From Rhodothermales bacterium (lineage in GTDB: Bacteria; Bacteroidota; Rhodothermia; Rhodothermales; VXPQ01), in the NCBI GenBank assembly GCA_022821845.1, contig JAJECT010000024.1, positions 102,193 through 166,192 of the forward strand: a stretch of 64,000 bases of DNA, in the 5' to 3' direction. The translations under genes were made by a program, and so were the position numbers. The number at the start of each line of letters is the position of its first letter. Positions within the stretch are counted from its first letter, which is position 1. The notes below the pieces were generated by a model. It saw only the letters and a program-made list of their open reading frames with translations, was not told the DNA's origin and did no database searches. This document shows positions 18,736 through 27,556 of the stretch, piece by piece.

Positions 18736-21700
18736 CTACGGCGCCTCGCCTGAAAGTATCCGCCAGACGCGCTGATAGCCCGTGCCGTCCAGCGCAGCAT
18801 GGGCGGGTCGAACACGCCCCCAATCTTGTGGCTGCATACCTCTGAGAAAGTCTCGCGCATGGCCAATGGAATACTGAGCCTGCGTATCGGGCACAGACTC
18901 CTTGTACAAATCGCCGAGATTTACCGCCACGCTTCGAGGCACTGAATTCATGCGCATCAGAACCCCCTCCTCGGATCGGACCCCATGGTAAATCATAGCA
19001 GGTAGAACTTGCATGCGGCGGCGGTCGCGATCAGAGATGTCCTGACTTGCTCCCGCCATTGCACTCAGAGCGGAAATACCCCACGTACCACCGTTGGCGA
19101 TAGCCCTGTATATAGCCCGGCAGGTATCAGTGAGCGCCTTGGTGTCCGCAGAATCCCCGGAACCACTAAAATACCGCGTAGCGATTTCCTTGATTTGCTC
19201 CCCATTGACCCAGTCTCGGGTAATATCCGACAACGCACTCTGCCCACGCCCTCCGCCAACGATATCCGTGAACTGGCGTTCCAGTTGCGGCACCTGGAGC
19301 ATCACCCCGAAAATATCCGCAATCCGGCCAGCCTCCCCAAACAGGCTATCCGGAACCCAGTCGTCAGGTTGCAATCTATTCTCTAATCTGCCAAGCCCCT
19401 GCATGGCTTTACCCACGCCTTCTGGAGAAAAGCCCGTGGCGTCGGCAAGCGAAGCCATTCCCGACGGCATTTCGGCGATCTGCTTGGCATAATCCCGCGT
19501 AGCTTGCAAAAGAGCATCCGCATGTCCCCTCCGATCAGCATCGGCGCGAAGAGTCGTGTAGCCATAGGTAGAGCGCAACAATTGCTCGGAATCCGCAAGC
19601 ACCGCGTCCAGGTTTTTCTTCTCCGCCCACAAATGCGCCACATAACAACGAAAATCTTCCCACTGATCTGTCCAAAGCATGCCAGCAAGGCCAGCCAATT
19701 TACCCTGCCTGTCAAGGTCGTCCAGAAGAGTAACCAATCTTGATACGAGCGCCCCTGTATTTCGGCTAACAAACCTTATTATTTCTTCTCGATTCTGGCC
19801 TTCTGCAAGGCCTATCACGCCTACGCTGTCGTGTCCAATGCGCCCGGCTCGACCAGCCAGATTCCAGAATTCCCGGGGGGTCATCTCGACTTGCCCGTAT
19901 TGACCCGGGAAATGTCTTGACGCCAGAAACACAGATGAAACGGGAAAATCGATGCCTTGCGCCACAGTGGTCGTCGCACACAACACCTTGAGACGACCAG
20001 ACTCTGCAAGCCATTCCATGAGCGCGCGGGTCTCGTCCGATAAACCAGCATGATGCACTCCTATGCCGTGATCCAGCATGTCCACCAACTCGAAGTTCTC
20101 CGCTATCTCAGTGCGCAAGAAGTCCTGAACCAGCCTGGTGTCGGCATCGGGATACGCCATAACCGGCATGGACTTCTGCAGCATTCGAGCCATACCCCAA
20201 ACCGAACTGATTCGATTGGCGACGGCAATACTTGTGCCTCGCTGAGACATAATGGAGGCCATAGCGCCTGACTGAAAAGCCAGATGCGTTTGCTTGCCCC
20301 TGCCAGAAAGCACCTTGCTTCTGGGAACCTTAACAGGCGTGCATTCACCCACGCGGTGCGTCCCTTGCAGATGCATTGCCTTAGAGGTCGCCGTCAGCGT
20401 TTCGAATTCGAGGCGCCACCCCGCTCGTTTCGATTCATCCGAGACTGCTCGATAAAGGCCCAGTATTCTCTCGTTAGGTCTCCATGCCGTTGATCCCAAA
20501 CTTATTGCCTTACCCGCGTTCACGTCGTGAGCAAGCCACTTCGCCACATCGTCGGTTCCTTCAACGAATGGCATGAGGAGAAGGAAATGCGCATCCGGGC
20601 AATCCCGCTTGACCGTGGCTAAAAAGAGCTCGATCCGTAACCCGCGACCAGCGGCCTCCATGTTATGGGCTTCGTCCATAACGAGAAGCGCCATCGGGCG
20701 CGCAATTCTCTTGTTTCGAATCGCCAGAGATAGTTTTTCCGGCGTTGCAATCAATACATCGAAAGCATTCGCCTCGGCTTTCAGGAGTTCATCCTCGAAT
20801 GCATCTACCTCGACCGCAGAAGTCAACTGCTCTACCCGAAGCCCGATGGGTTCAAAATCCCTGCGCAAGCGACGGGCGATCTGGGCGCAAAGCGCCCTCG
20901 TAGGCGCCACGTAAGCAACCCAGCCTCCGCTTTCCCGAAACTGATTGAGTGCTTGCAGAATGCGAAACTGCGCCAACAGCGTCTTGCCGCCGGAGGTTGG
21001 CATCTCCACCACGATCGCCGTCTTGGCCGGATCCAAAAGACCCTCTTCAAGGAGGGCTGCCCTTTGCGGGGGAAGAAGTTGAAACATCGGACGATGTTCT
21101 CGTTTTCCCAATGACCGGACAAACTCAGAGGTCTTCGAATTGACCCTCCGCACGGCCCACCACATCGATATTCTGACCATGACATGCCCGGTGGCGTGAA
21201 GCCAGCGCAGCAAGACATACAGGCCCGCATCGCCAAGTGCAGTAGCAGCCTTGATACCCGCCTCAAAGTGCTTGTCCAGTTGAATCATCGGGTCAGGCAT
21301 GTCGCCTTGCAGCATATATCGGGCCAGTATTTCGGTCGCCTTGGCCCAATGGTACAAGGCCACTAATCTCATAGCAATAGCCCTGTTCCCTGCATCGGAA
21401 CCGCCTTCAAACTGCCGCTCCTCATGCTCGTTCTGGTCAACCCGTAATCCGGCGATGATCTCGCGCACTCTGTCCAGATCGTCCCAACCATCCTTGCGAA
21501 AAAGCCTGACCCAGCATTCGAAGAGTCGGTACAGTACTCGAGTGTCCCATGGCATATCCGCTACGCTGGGCGCAGCAAGGCTATCCGGACGCTCGTCATA
21601 CCAACGACGCAGGTCGGACCAGCGGTCTCCGCAATAAGCCAGGGCAGACAACCTCAACACAAAGAATATCCGGTCTATATTCTCCTGCGGGACCGGGAAA

Positions 21701-22044
21701 AGACGACGAAGTTCAAAGGCTTTATACGACGCAGCGACTGCTTGCTCCCGCAACGATCCGGCCTCCCCCGTTGGACTTGCCAATGCCTCCAGGCCTTCAA
21801 TGGCAGCCAATTCATAGGCAAACGCAACCCGGTCCAGCAATTCATCCTCAGCCTTATTACTCAGATCATGATGCTGTGCATGCCCTCCATCCGCAGCGAA
21901 GTCGAAAAAAATTTGACGGCCAACGGCGTGATGCGCCAGGCGTTCGTTCATTAGCCGTTCCGCCTTATCCAGATCAGCCTGGCCAATAGCCGCGATTGCC
22001 CAGTGAGAGGTCAATGCACGTAATGACTCCTGCGTAATGCTCAT
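18736..22044 (-). CDS. hamB: Hachiman/AbpAB-like defence helicase (HamB-type, SF2)
   Basis: 1102 residues. An N-terminal helical region of about 320 residues precedes an SF2 helicase core: MPTSGGKTLLAQ (Walker A, residues ~348-358), PTRALCAQI (motif Ia), ATPEKL, MDEAH (DEAH box, ~456-460), HHAGL, TTTVAQGIDFP (motif V) and NLAGRAGRIGHDSVG (motif VI). The last two are the Ski2-like form. The gene starts 4 bases inside the end of the upstream nuclease gene (ATGA overlap). A large Ski2/DEAH-like helicase coupled to a DUF1837-type nuclease is the composition of Hachiman and AbpAB anti-phage systems. Which of the two it belongs to cannot be settled by eye. Confidence 0.8.
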   Translation of the reverse strand: MSITQESLRALTSHWAIAAIGQADLDKAERLMNERLAHHAVGRQIFFDFAADGGHAQHHDLSNKAEDELLDRVAFAYELAAIEGLEALASPTGEAGSLREQAVAASYKAFELRRLFPVPQENIDRIFFVLRLSALAYCGDRWSDLRRWYDERPDSLAAPSVADMPWDTRVLYRLFECWVRLFRKDGWDDLDRVREIIAGLRVDQNEHEERQFEGGSDAGNRAIAMRLVALYHWAKATEILARYMLQGDMPDPMIQLDKHFEAGIKAATALGDAGLYVLLRWLHATGHVMVRISMWWAVRRVNSKTSEFVRSLGKREHRPMFQLLPPQRAALLEEGLLDPAKTAIVVEMPTSGGKTLLAQFRILQALNQFRESGGWVAYVAPTRALCAQIARRLRRDFEPIGLRVEQLTSAVEVDAFEDELLKAEANAFDVLIATPEKLSLAIRNKRIARPMALLVMDEAHNMEAAGRGLRIELFLATVKRDCPDAHFLLLMPFVEGTDDVAKWLAHDVNAGKAISLGSTAWRPNERILGLYRAVSDESKRAGWRLEFETLTATSKAMHLQGTHRVGECTPVKVPRSKVLSGRGKQTHLAFQSGAMASIMSQRGTSIAVANRISSVWGMARMLQKSMPVMAYPDADTRLVQDFLRTEIAENFELVDMLDHGIGVHHAGLSDETRALMEWLAESGRLKVLCATTTVAQGIDFPVSSVFLASRHFPGQYGQVEMTPREFWNLAGRAGRIGHDSVGVIGLAEGQNREEIIRFVSRNTGALVSRLVTLLDDLDRQGKLAGLAGMLWTDQWEDFRCYVAHLWAEKKNLDAVLADSEQLLRSTYGYTTLRADADRRGHADALLQATRDYAKQIAEMPSGMASLADATGFSPEGVGKAMQGLGRLENRLQPDDWVPDSLFGEAGRIADIFGVMLQVPQLERQFTDIVGGGRGQSALSDITRDWVNGEQIKEIATRYFSGSGDSADTKALTDTCRAIYRAIANGGTWGISALSAMAGASQDISDRDRRRMQVLPAMIYHGVRSEEGVLMRMNSVPRSVAVNLGDLYKESVPDTQAQYSIGHARDFLRGMQPQDWGRVRPAHAALDGTGYQRVWRILSGEAP

Positions 22045-22874
22045 CCCGCATCACCTCCCTTCATGCGTGCCAGAACGTCCTTGCCCAAATCGTTGATTCG
22101 GCCCCCGGGCAAGTATATTCCAAGGAATGCGATGTCCATTCCTTCAGGACAATCGGAAGCAAGTTCCAACACGATGCCCCGGAGATCGCGTTCATCCGGG
22201 GGTAAATCACGGACAAGGACTCCGTACAATCGAACATCGCTTTTAGCAGACAAATACCTTTCCACGGCCTGTATAAACAGGCAGGCCCAATCGGTATTCC
22301 GAGAACGAAGAAGCATATACTGGACCAAGCCATCCCGAAGGTTAACATCATTGCGCAAGTTCTCTATCTGTTGCCGAAGCCCCGACCTACCATGAACGAC
22401 GCCCGGCGGATAGCGAGTATCGGACGAGGTTTTGACTTCGGCGAATACCAATCTATAGCGCCCGCCCTCCATTGCGAATCCCACGAGATCAGCGCCAGGA
22501 AGGCTCGCCCCGAATCGCCGCTCATCCCGACTCATCGGCCACGGAAAATTACATCCGCGCCAATCCTTAAGATACGCCTCGGCGATGACTTCGCCGACAC
22601 GCCAGTTCTTGAATCCCTTTTTTACGCGTTCACTAACGCGCTCGGCGACAAAGTCCGTTGCGCCCAGTGACATCAGTGCCTCTTCAATTAGCGCCGAACC
22701 CGAATCGTCGAGAAGAATGCTTCTGACAGAGCCAGTCAAGGCTTCGTCTAATTCGCTGGAAGCCCACGTAATACCGGTTCCGGTACACGGCTCCTTGCCC
22801 AGCGTATACGCAATCACGCCTGCGGCCACCCGAGTGCCAGACCCAGGGCCGCTTCCTGCTCCCGTATTCGTCAT
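22041..22874 (-). CDS. hamA: Hachiman/AbpAB-like nuclease (HamA/DUF1837-like)
   Basis: 277 residues. The catalytic region GADLVGF (Asp129) and FAEVKTS (Glu146, Lys148) makes a PD-(D/E)xK nuclease site, separated by the usual hairpin; a Gln in RQQIENL follows. The first ~60 residues are less conserved. In Hachiman, HamA is held inactive by the HamB helicase and released to degrade DNA when genome damage by phage is sensed; the same division of labour is inferred here from order and motifs. Translation is coupled to the helicase through a 4-base overlap. Four phased palindromes lie directly upstream (22890-23043) and probably control the operon. Confidence 0.75.
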   Translation of the reverse strand: MTNTGAGSGPGSGTRVAAGVIAYTLGKEPCTGTGITWASSELDEALTGSVRSILLDDSGSALIEEALMSLGATDFVAERVSERVKKGFKNWRVGEVIAEAYLKDWRGCNFPWPMSRDERRFGASLPGADLVGFAMEGGRYRLVFAEVKTSSDTRYPPGVVHGRSGLRQQIENLRNDVNLRDGLVQYMLLRSRNTDWACLFIQAVERYLSAKSDVRLYGVLVRDLPPDERDLRGIVLELASDCPEGMDIAFLGIYLPGGRINDLGKDVLARMKGGDAG

Positions 22875-22889
22875 TTCCTACAAATCGGT

Positions 22890-23043
22890 TTATGCATTTT
22901 TTGCATAATAGCGGCCTTTTCTATGCGTTTTTTGCATAGACAGAGGGTCTGCCCGGTCAGGAGATTGCTATTCTGTCCCGTCGGCGCACCATGCTATGCA
23001 TTTTTTGCATAACGATAGCCACTTCTATGCGTTTTTCGCATAA
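22890..23043. promoter_or_regulatory. Four phased 19-bp palindromes, candidate operator array
   Basis: Four copies of (C/T)TATGC(A/G)TTTTT(T/C)GCATA(A/G) lie at 22890-22908, 22921-22939, 22994-23012 and 23025-23043. Starts are separated by 31, 73 and 31 bp, close to 3, 7 and 3 turns of the helix, so all four face the same side. Each is a TATGC/GCATA inverted repeat around a T-rich centre. They fill the gap between the end of hyuB and the start of the Hachiman-like operon, which reads away from them. A cooperative repressor or an autoregulating complex would fit. Confidence 0.75.
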
Positions 23044-23103
23044 TAACGGCTTTTGGTTATACACGCGCACATAATACAAAAACCGGGGCGCCTATGCAAC
23101 GCC

Positions 23104-24678
23104 TCAAGCGCCGTCCGCCGCGCCCCAGCCTCCGCCTCCCGGCGTTTCGATGCGCAGGATGTCCCCCGCCTCGAACCGTCGGCTGAACTTCGCGGGCAAG
23201 GGTTCTTCCGCGCCGTCCGAACGCACGAGCGTATTGCGTCCGCAGGCGCCGGATGCCCCGCCCTGCAACCCCCACGGAGGCGTCTGGCGCCGCTCGCTAA
23301 TCACCGTTACGGTGGCGGGCCGCAGCAACCGGTACGTCCGCACCAGCCCGTCCCCGCCCCGCCGCGCGCCCGCCCCGCCGCTCCCGCGACGCAGCGCATA
23401 CGTCTCGATCCGAAACGGAAACGTCATTTCCAGCGCCTCGACCGGCGTATTAAGCGTGTTGCTCATGTGCACATGCACCCCGTCCAGACCGTCCGCCCCG
23501 GCAGAAGCCCCCATCCCGCCCCCGATGGTTTCGTAGTACGCATAGGGCGACCCGTCCGCGCGAAAACCCCCGATGGTCAGGTTGTTCATCGTGCCCTGCC
23601 CGGCGGCGCACACCTGGTTTGGCAGGGCCTGCGCCAGCGCGCCAAACGCCGCGTCCACGATGCGTTGCGAGGTTTCGACATTGCCGGCAGCCACCGCGCG
23701 CGGTGGGCGGGCATGCACCAGGCACCCCGGCGGCGCCGCGACGCGAACAGGGGCGAAGCATCCTGCATTCATGGGAATGTCCACCACCGCCAGCGCCCGC
23801 GCGGCGTAGTAGCAGGCCGCCTCCGTAACCGGCAGCGGCGCGTTCAGCGAACCGTCTACGGCGGGCGACGTCCCCTCGAAATCGAACGTCACGCCGTCCC
23901 CCCGAATATGGGCCGCCACCCGAATGACGATCTTTTCCCCCGCCGCCGCACCCGCCGAATCCGGCTCCAGCGTATCCTCGAATCGGAACACCCCGTCCGG
24001 CCACGCCCGAATGCGCTCCCGCAAGAGCCGCTCGCTCCACGCAGGCAAGTAGCCCGCGTACGCTTCCGCCTCCGCCGCGCCATGCCGCTCGATCAGCGCC
24101 GCAAGGCGGGCCTCCGCCACCGCATGGGCCGCCTGCTGCGCCGCCAGATCGCCGCGCCGCTCCGCGGGCGTACGTACGTTGCGCAAGATGAGCCGCTCCA
24201 GATCGGCGACGACCTTGCCCTCCTTGCGCCACTTCACGGGAGGAATAATGACGCCTTCCTGATACAATTCGCGAGAAAGCGGCAGCGATCCGGGACTCAT
24301 GCCGCCCACGTCGGCATGGTGCGCCCGGCTCGCGGCGAAGAACGCGAGGCGCCCCTCCGCAAACACCGGAGAAATCATGGTAATGTCCGGCAAGTGCGTA
24401 CCGCCCTCGTACGGATCGTTCAGAATCGCGGCGTCTCCGGGGCGCCATGCGTCGATGGCGTTCAGCGCCGCTTCAAGGCTGCGCGGCATGGCCCCGAGAT
24501 GCACCGGAATGTGCGCGGCCTGGGCCACCAGCCCGCCGCGCCAGTCGAACACGGCGCACGAAAAATCCAGCCGCTCCTTGATATTGGGAGAATGCGCCGT
24601 CCGCCGCAGCGTCACGCCCATTTCCTCGGCGACGCCCGCAAACCGATGCCGGTACAGTTCCAGAAGAATCGGGTCCAT
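23104..24678 (-). CDS. hyuB: Hydantoinase B / oxoprolinase family, beta subunit
   Basis: 524 residues, beginning MDPILLELYRHRFAGVAEEMG, the usual start of HyuB. Family blocks are present: ERLDFSCAVFD, LNDPYEGGTHLPDITMI, HHADVGGMSPGS and GGGMGA. With HyuA it forms an ATP-dependent ring-opening amidohydrolase acting on hydantoins, 5-oxoproline or related cyclic amides; the substrate is not predictable. The C-terminal ETPGGGGWG matches full-length members. The start lies 14 bases after the hyuA stop, so the two are cotranscribed. Confidence 0.93.
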   Translation of the reverse strand: MDPILLELYRHRFAGVAEEMGVTLRRTAHSPNIKERLDFSCAVFDWRGGLVAQAAHIPVHLGAMPRSLEAALNAIDAWRPGDAAILNDPYEGGTHLPDITMISPVFAEGRLAFFAASRAHHADVGGMSPGSLPLSRELYQEGVIIPPVKWRKEGKVVADLERLILRNVRTPAERRGDLAAQQAAHAVAEARLAALIERHGAAEAEAYAGYLPAWSERLLRERIRAWPDGVFRFEDTLEPDSAGAAAGEKIVIRVAAHIRGDGVTFDFEGTSPAVDGSLNAPLPVTEAACYYAARALAVVDIPMNAGCFAPVRVAAPPGCLVHARPPRAVAAGNVETSQRIVDAAFGALAQALPNQVCAAGQGTMNNLTIGGFRADGSPYAYYETIGGGMGASAGADGLDGVHVHMSNTLNTPVEALEMTFPFRIETYALRRGSGGAGARRGGDGLVRTYRLLRPATVTVISERRQTPPWGLQGGASGACGRNTLVRSDGAEEPLPAKFSRRFEAGDILRIETPGGGGWGAADGA

Positions 24679-24692
24679 TGATCAGCGTATCC

Positions 24693-26693
24693 TTAACTGT
24701 CTGCAAGACGGGAAAAATGCAAATTGCGCCAGGCATCCGCCTCCACGCGCCACGAAGGCGCGACGAACGCGGTCGCATCGTACTGAATCACCACGGCGGG
24801 CCCCTCGAAAGCATGGCCCCACCGCAACCGGTCCCGATCATACAGGGCCGCCATCGCCTCCTCGCCGGTATCCAGCGTCACCGGCGTCTGGCCCACCTGC
24901 GCCGCCCCGGAAGTCGCGGACGCCTCGGCCCGCTCCGCATCCCTTGGCAACGGCGCCTCCGCTCCGGGCGCCGTTCCTCGTACGCGCAACGTCACAATCT
25001 CTACGGGGGCGTCCGGCGTGGCGTAGCCGTACCGGCGGGCATGGCGCGCATGAAAACGCCGCCGGGCGTCGTCGAGGCGGGCGGGGTCTGTCGGCACGGT
25101 CAATTCGTAGCTTTGCCCCCGGTAGCGCATGTCCGCAAAGGTTTCGATGACGGGCCGCCCGCGCCCCTCCCCGGCGAAGACCTTCAGGACGCGCTCCGTT
25201 TCCCGCGCATACAGCGCCCCGAGGGCAGCCTCGTCGGCGGGCGCCGCAAGGGACGTGTCGTACGCCACGTCCGCCATCAACAAACCGAGGGCGCTCAACA
25301 CTCCGGGCTGCGGCGGCAACAAAATCCGGCGAATCGAAAGCGCGTCCGCCAGTTCGCAAGCGTGCAACGGCCCGGCGCCCCCGAACGGGACCAGCGCGTA
25401 CTCCTTCGGATCGTACCCCCGCTCGACCGATACGCGGCGCAAGGCCCGCTCCATGGATGCGTTGGCGATCCGAACGATCCCCAGCGCCGTTTCGCGCAGG
25501 GAAAGGCCCAGCGGCCGCCCTAATTGTTCCACGGCCCGGCGCGCGGCGTCGGCGTTGAGCGCGAATTCGCCTCCCAGAAATCGATCCGGCAGGATACGTC
25601 CAAGGACCACGTTCGCGTCCGTAACCGCAGGCGCTTCGCCGCCCCGTCCGTAACACGCAGGTCCCGGCGCGGCGCCCGCGCTGGCGGGACCCACGTGCAG
25701 CGCGTTCGCCGCGTCGGCATGGGCCAGGCTGCCCCCGCCCGCGCCCACCGTATGTATATCCACAGAAGGCAGGCGCAGCGGCAACCCTGCGATGGCGCTT
25801 TCGGCGGTGCGCGGTATTTCGCCGGGACACAGCGCCACATCCGTGCTGGTCCCGCCCATGTCGAGCGTGAGAATCTTGGGCGCCTCGTCGCCCAGCGCCG
25901 TTTTGGCCAGGCGAAAGGCCCCCACCACCCCGCCCGCCGGGCCGCTGAGCGCCAGGCGCGCCGGGCGCCGCGCCGCCTGTTTCGTCCCGATCACCCCGCC
26001 GTTCGATTGCATGACGCGCACCGGCCTCGGCGCCACAGCCCGCCCGAGCCGGTCCAGATACCGCGCCGCGACGGGTTGCAAATACGCATTCGCGACGGTC
26101 GTCGCCGCGCGTTCGTATTCCCGGTATTCCGGCAGAATGTCCGCGCTCAGCGAGAACCGGGCGTCGGGAAGGTATTCCTTCAGAATCTCTGCCGTCCTGC
26201 GCTCGTGTTCCGGGTACAGAAACGAAAAAAGGTATATGATCGCCACGCCCGCCACGTCCAGCCCTTGCAGCCTTTCGCCGAGGGCGGCGACGCCGCGCTC
26301 GTCCAGCGGCGTCAGGACCGAACCGTCGGCGGCCACCCGCTCCGCGACTTCGAATCGCAGGTCCGCCGGGACGAGCGGCGGCGGGCGACGCTGGGACAAT
26401 GCGTACAAGTCGGGACGATTCTGCCGCCCGATAGCCAGCACGTCGCGAAACCCCCGGGTCGCAATCAGGGCGCAGCGGGCGCCCCGGCGTTCGAGGAGCG
26501 CATTCGTCGCGACGGTGGTGCCATGCGAGATGGCAGCGTCCGCAGCAACGCCAAGCCGCCGTACGCCTTCCTCCACGGCGCGACTCTGGTCCTGCGGCGT
26601 GGTGGCCGTCTTGAAAATAACCAGCGCCCCGTCCTTCAGGCGCGCGAAATCCGTGAACGTGCCCCCCGTATCGATCCCGATGCGTTCCGTCAT
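24693..26693 (-). CDS. hyuA: Hydantoinase A / oxoprolinase family, alpha subunit
   Basis: 666 residues. The N-terminal IGIDTGGTFTDF and the internal LTLDMGGTSTDVAL are the two ATP-binding loops of the actin-like fold; HTVGAGGGSLA and FGGAGPLHACEL are further family blocks. It uses ATP to activate the cyclic substrate for the HyuA-HyuB complex. Its ATG overlaps the stop of the lexA-type gene by 4 bases (ATGA), so it is translated as part of a lexA-hyuA-hyuB message, an unusual association. Confidence 0.93.
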   Translation of the reverse strand: MTERIGIDTGGTFTDFARLKDGALVIFKTATTPQDQSRAVEEGVRRLGVAADAAISHGTTVATNALLERRGARCALIATRGFRDVLAIGRQNRPDLYALSQRRPPPLVPADLRFEVAERVAADGSVLTPLDERGVAALGERLQGLDVAGVAIIYLFSFLYPEHERRTAEILKEYLPDARFSLSADILPEYREYERAATTVANAYLQPVAARYLDRLGRAVAPRPVRVMQSNGGVIGTKQAARRPARLALSGPAGGVVGAFRLAKTALGDEAPKILTLDMGGTSTDVALCPGEIPRTAESAIAGLPLRLPSVDIHTVGAGGGSLAHADAANALHVGPASAGAAPGPACYGRGGEAPAVTDANVVLGRILPDRFLGGEFALNADAARRAVEQLGRPLGLSLRETALGIVRIANASMERALRRVSVERGYDPKEYALVPFGGAGPLHACELADALSIRRILLPPQPGVLSALGLLMADVAYDTSLAAPADEAALGALYARETERVLKVFAGEGRGRPVIETFADMRYRGQSYELTVPTDPARLDDARRRFHARHARRYGYATPDAPVEIVTLRVRGTAPGAEAPLPRDAERAEASATSGAAQVGQTPVTLDTGEEAMAALYDRDRLRWGHAFEGPAVVIQYDATAFVAPSWRVEADAWRNLHFSRLADS

Positions 26694-27343
26694 GCTCGAT
26701 AACTGCGAGGCGGGCCGTAGGTACGGTACATGCCGCTATGGTTCACATGCCCTACGTAGCGTCCGAGCACCCGAACTTCTTCGAAAACGTCCGGCTTGAT
26801 ATGAATATCCGCGTATTCCTCGTTGGCCGGTTCGAGGCGCAGCCCGTTTCCGTCGTAATATATCCGCTTCAGGGAGGTCTCGCCATCGTAGAGAATGGCC
26901 CCGATGCCCCCGTTGGGAATATCGTCGTCTATAAGCAAGACGTAATCTCCGTCGTGAATGTCCGCGCCAATCATCGACTGCCCCGATACGCGGATGGCGA
27001 AAATGCGATCCAGATTGGGAAAGAGCGTTTCGAGCGTAATGGTCCCAAGGTCGGCTTCGACGGCTTCCTGCAAATGCCCCGCCGTGATGACGCCGCGCAC
27101 GGGAATCCCCGCCGCGCTCGTCAGAAATTCGTCTTCGTCCGGGAAGCAATACCCCCGAAGGCCGCGCGTCAGGAACCCCTTTTTGCAGATCGCTTCAAGG
27201 TTCTGCGTCACGCTGTTGGTGGACCGATACCGAAAATGCTCGGCGATATCCCGGTAGGTGGGCCATACCCGATGCTTGCGCAAGTAGCCCGAGACATACT
27301 GGAGGAATTCGTACTGTTTCGAGGTCAGGTTTTTTCGAGGCAT
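26690..27343 (-). CDS. lexA: LexA-family S24 transcriptional repressor
   Basis: 217 residues from the start at 27343 (MPRKNLTSKQYEFLQYV). A winged HTH domain (residues 1-70, TYRDIAEHFRYRSTNSVTQN) is followed by the self-cleavage site Ala-Gly in VITAGHLQEAVE, the nucleophile Ser in VSGQSMIGADIHDGDYV and the catalytic Lys in GETSLKRIYYDG. All parts needed for RecA-stimulated autocleavage are present, so it should be the SOS repressor or a close relative. Its promoter carries a palindrome over the -10. The gene leads an operon with hyuA and hyuB, so those genes should respond to the same signal. Confidence 0.9.
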   Translation of the reverse strand: MPRKNLTSKQYEFLQYVSGYLRKHRVWPTYRDIAEHFRYRSTNSVTQNLEAICKKGFLTRGLRGYCFPDEDEFLTSAAGIPVRGVITAGHLQEAVEADLGTITLETLFPNLDRIFAIRVSGQSMIGADIHDGDYVLLIDDDIPNGGIGAILYDGETSLKRIYYDGNGLRLEPANEEYADIHIKPDVFEEVRVLGRYVGHVNHSGMYRTYGPPRSYRA

Positions 27344-27463
27344 ACCATGCGGAGGCGGTTGAATGGGATGTTTGCAAGGCGTCAGGGAGGGCGTGGCCAC
27401 GCGGCGGCGCGAACAGGCCTCCCCCGAAAAGCCCGGCGCGGCGAAACCGCAAGCGGGGCATAC

Positions 27464-27502
27464 ACATATGTACAATATATGTCCAAGCGCGCTCCGCGTC
27501 AA
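27464..27502 (-). promoter_or_regulatory. lexA promoter with palindromic candidate operator
   Basis: On the minus strand TTGACG (27502-27497), 17 bases, then TATATT (27479-27474). The inverted repeat ACATAT/ATATGT (27464-27469 and 27477-27482) covers the -10, so a dimer bound there would block RNA polymerase. It lies about 120 bases before the lexA start. Autoregulation by LexA is the natural reading; this box is not the Escherichia CTGT-N8-ACAG form. Confidence 0.6.
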
Positions 27503-27556
27503 GCCCTTCGCAAAAAATATTTCAGGACGCGCCGACCAAAAGCGCCTGGGCGGCGC

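Noticed and set aside
22890..23043. The four 19-bp palindromes as a CRISPR array
   Set aside because: Gaps between repeats are 12, 54 and 12 bases, not uniform spacers, and no cas genes are present.
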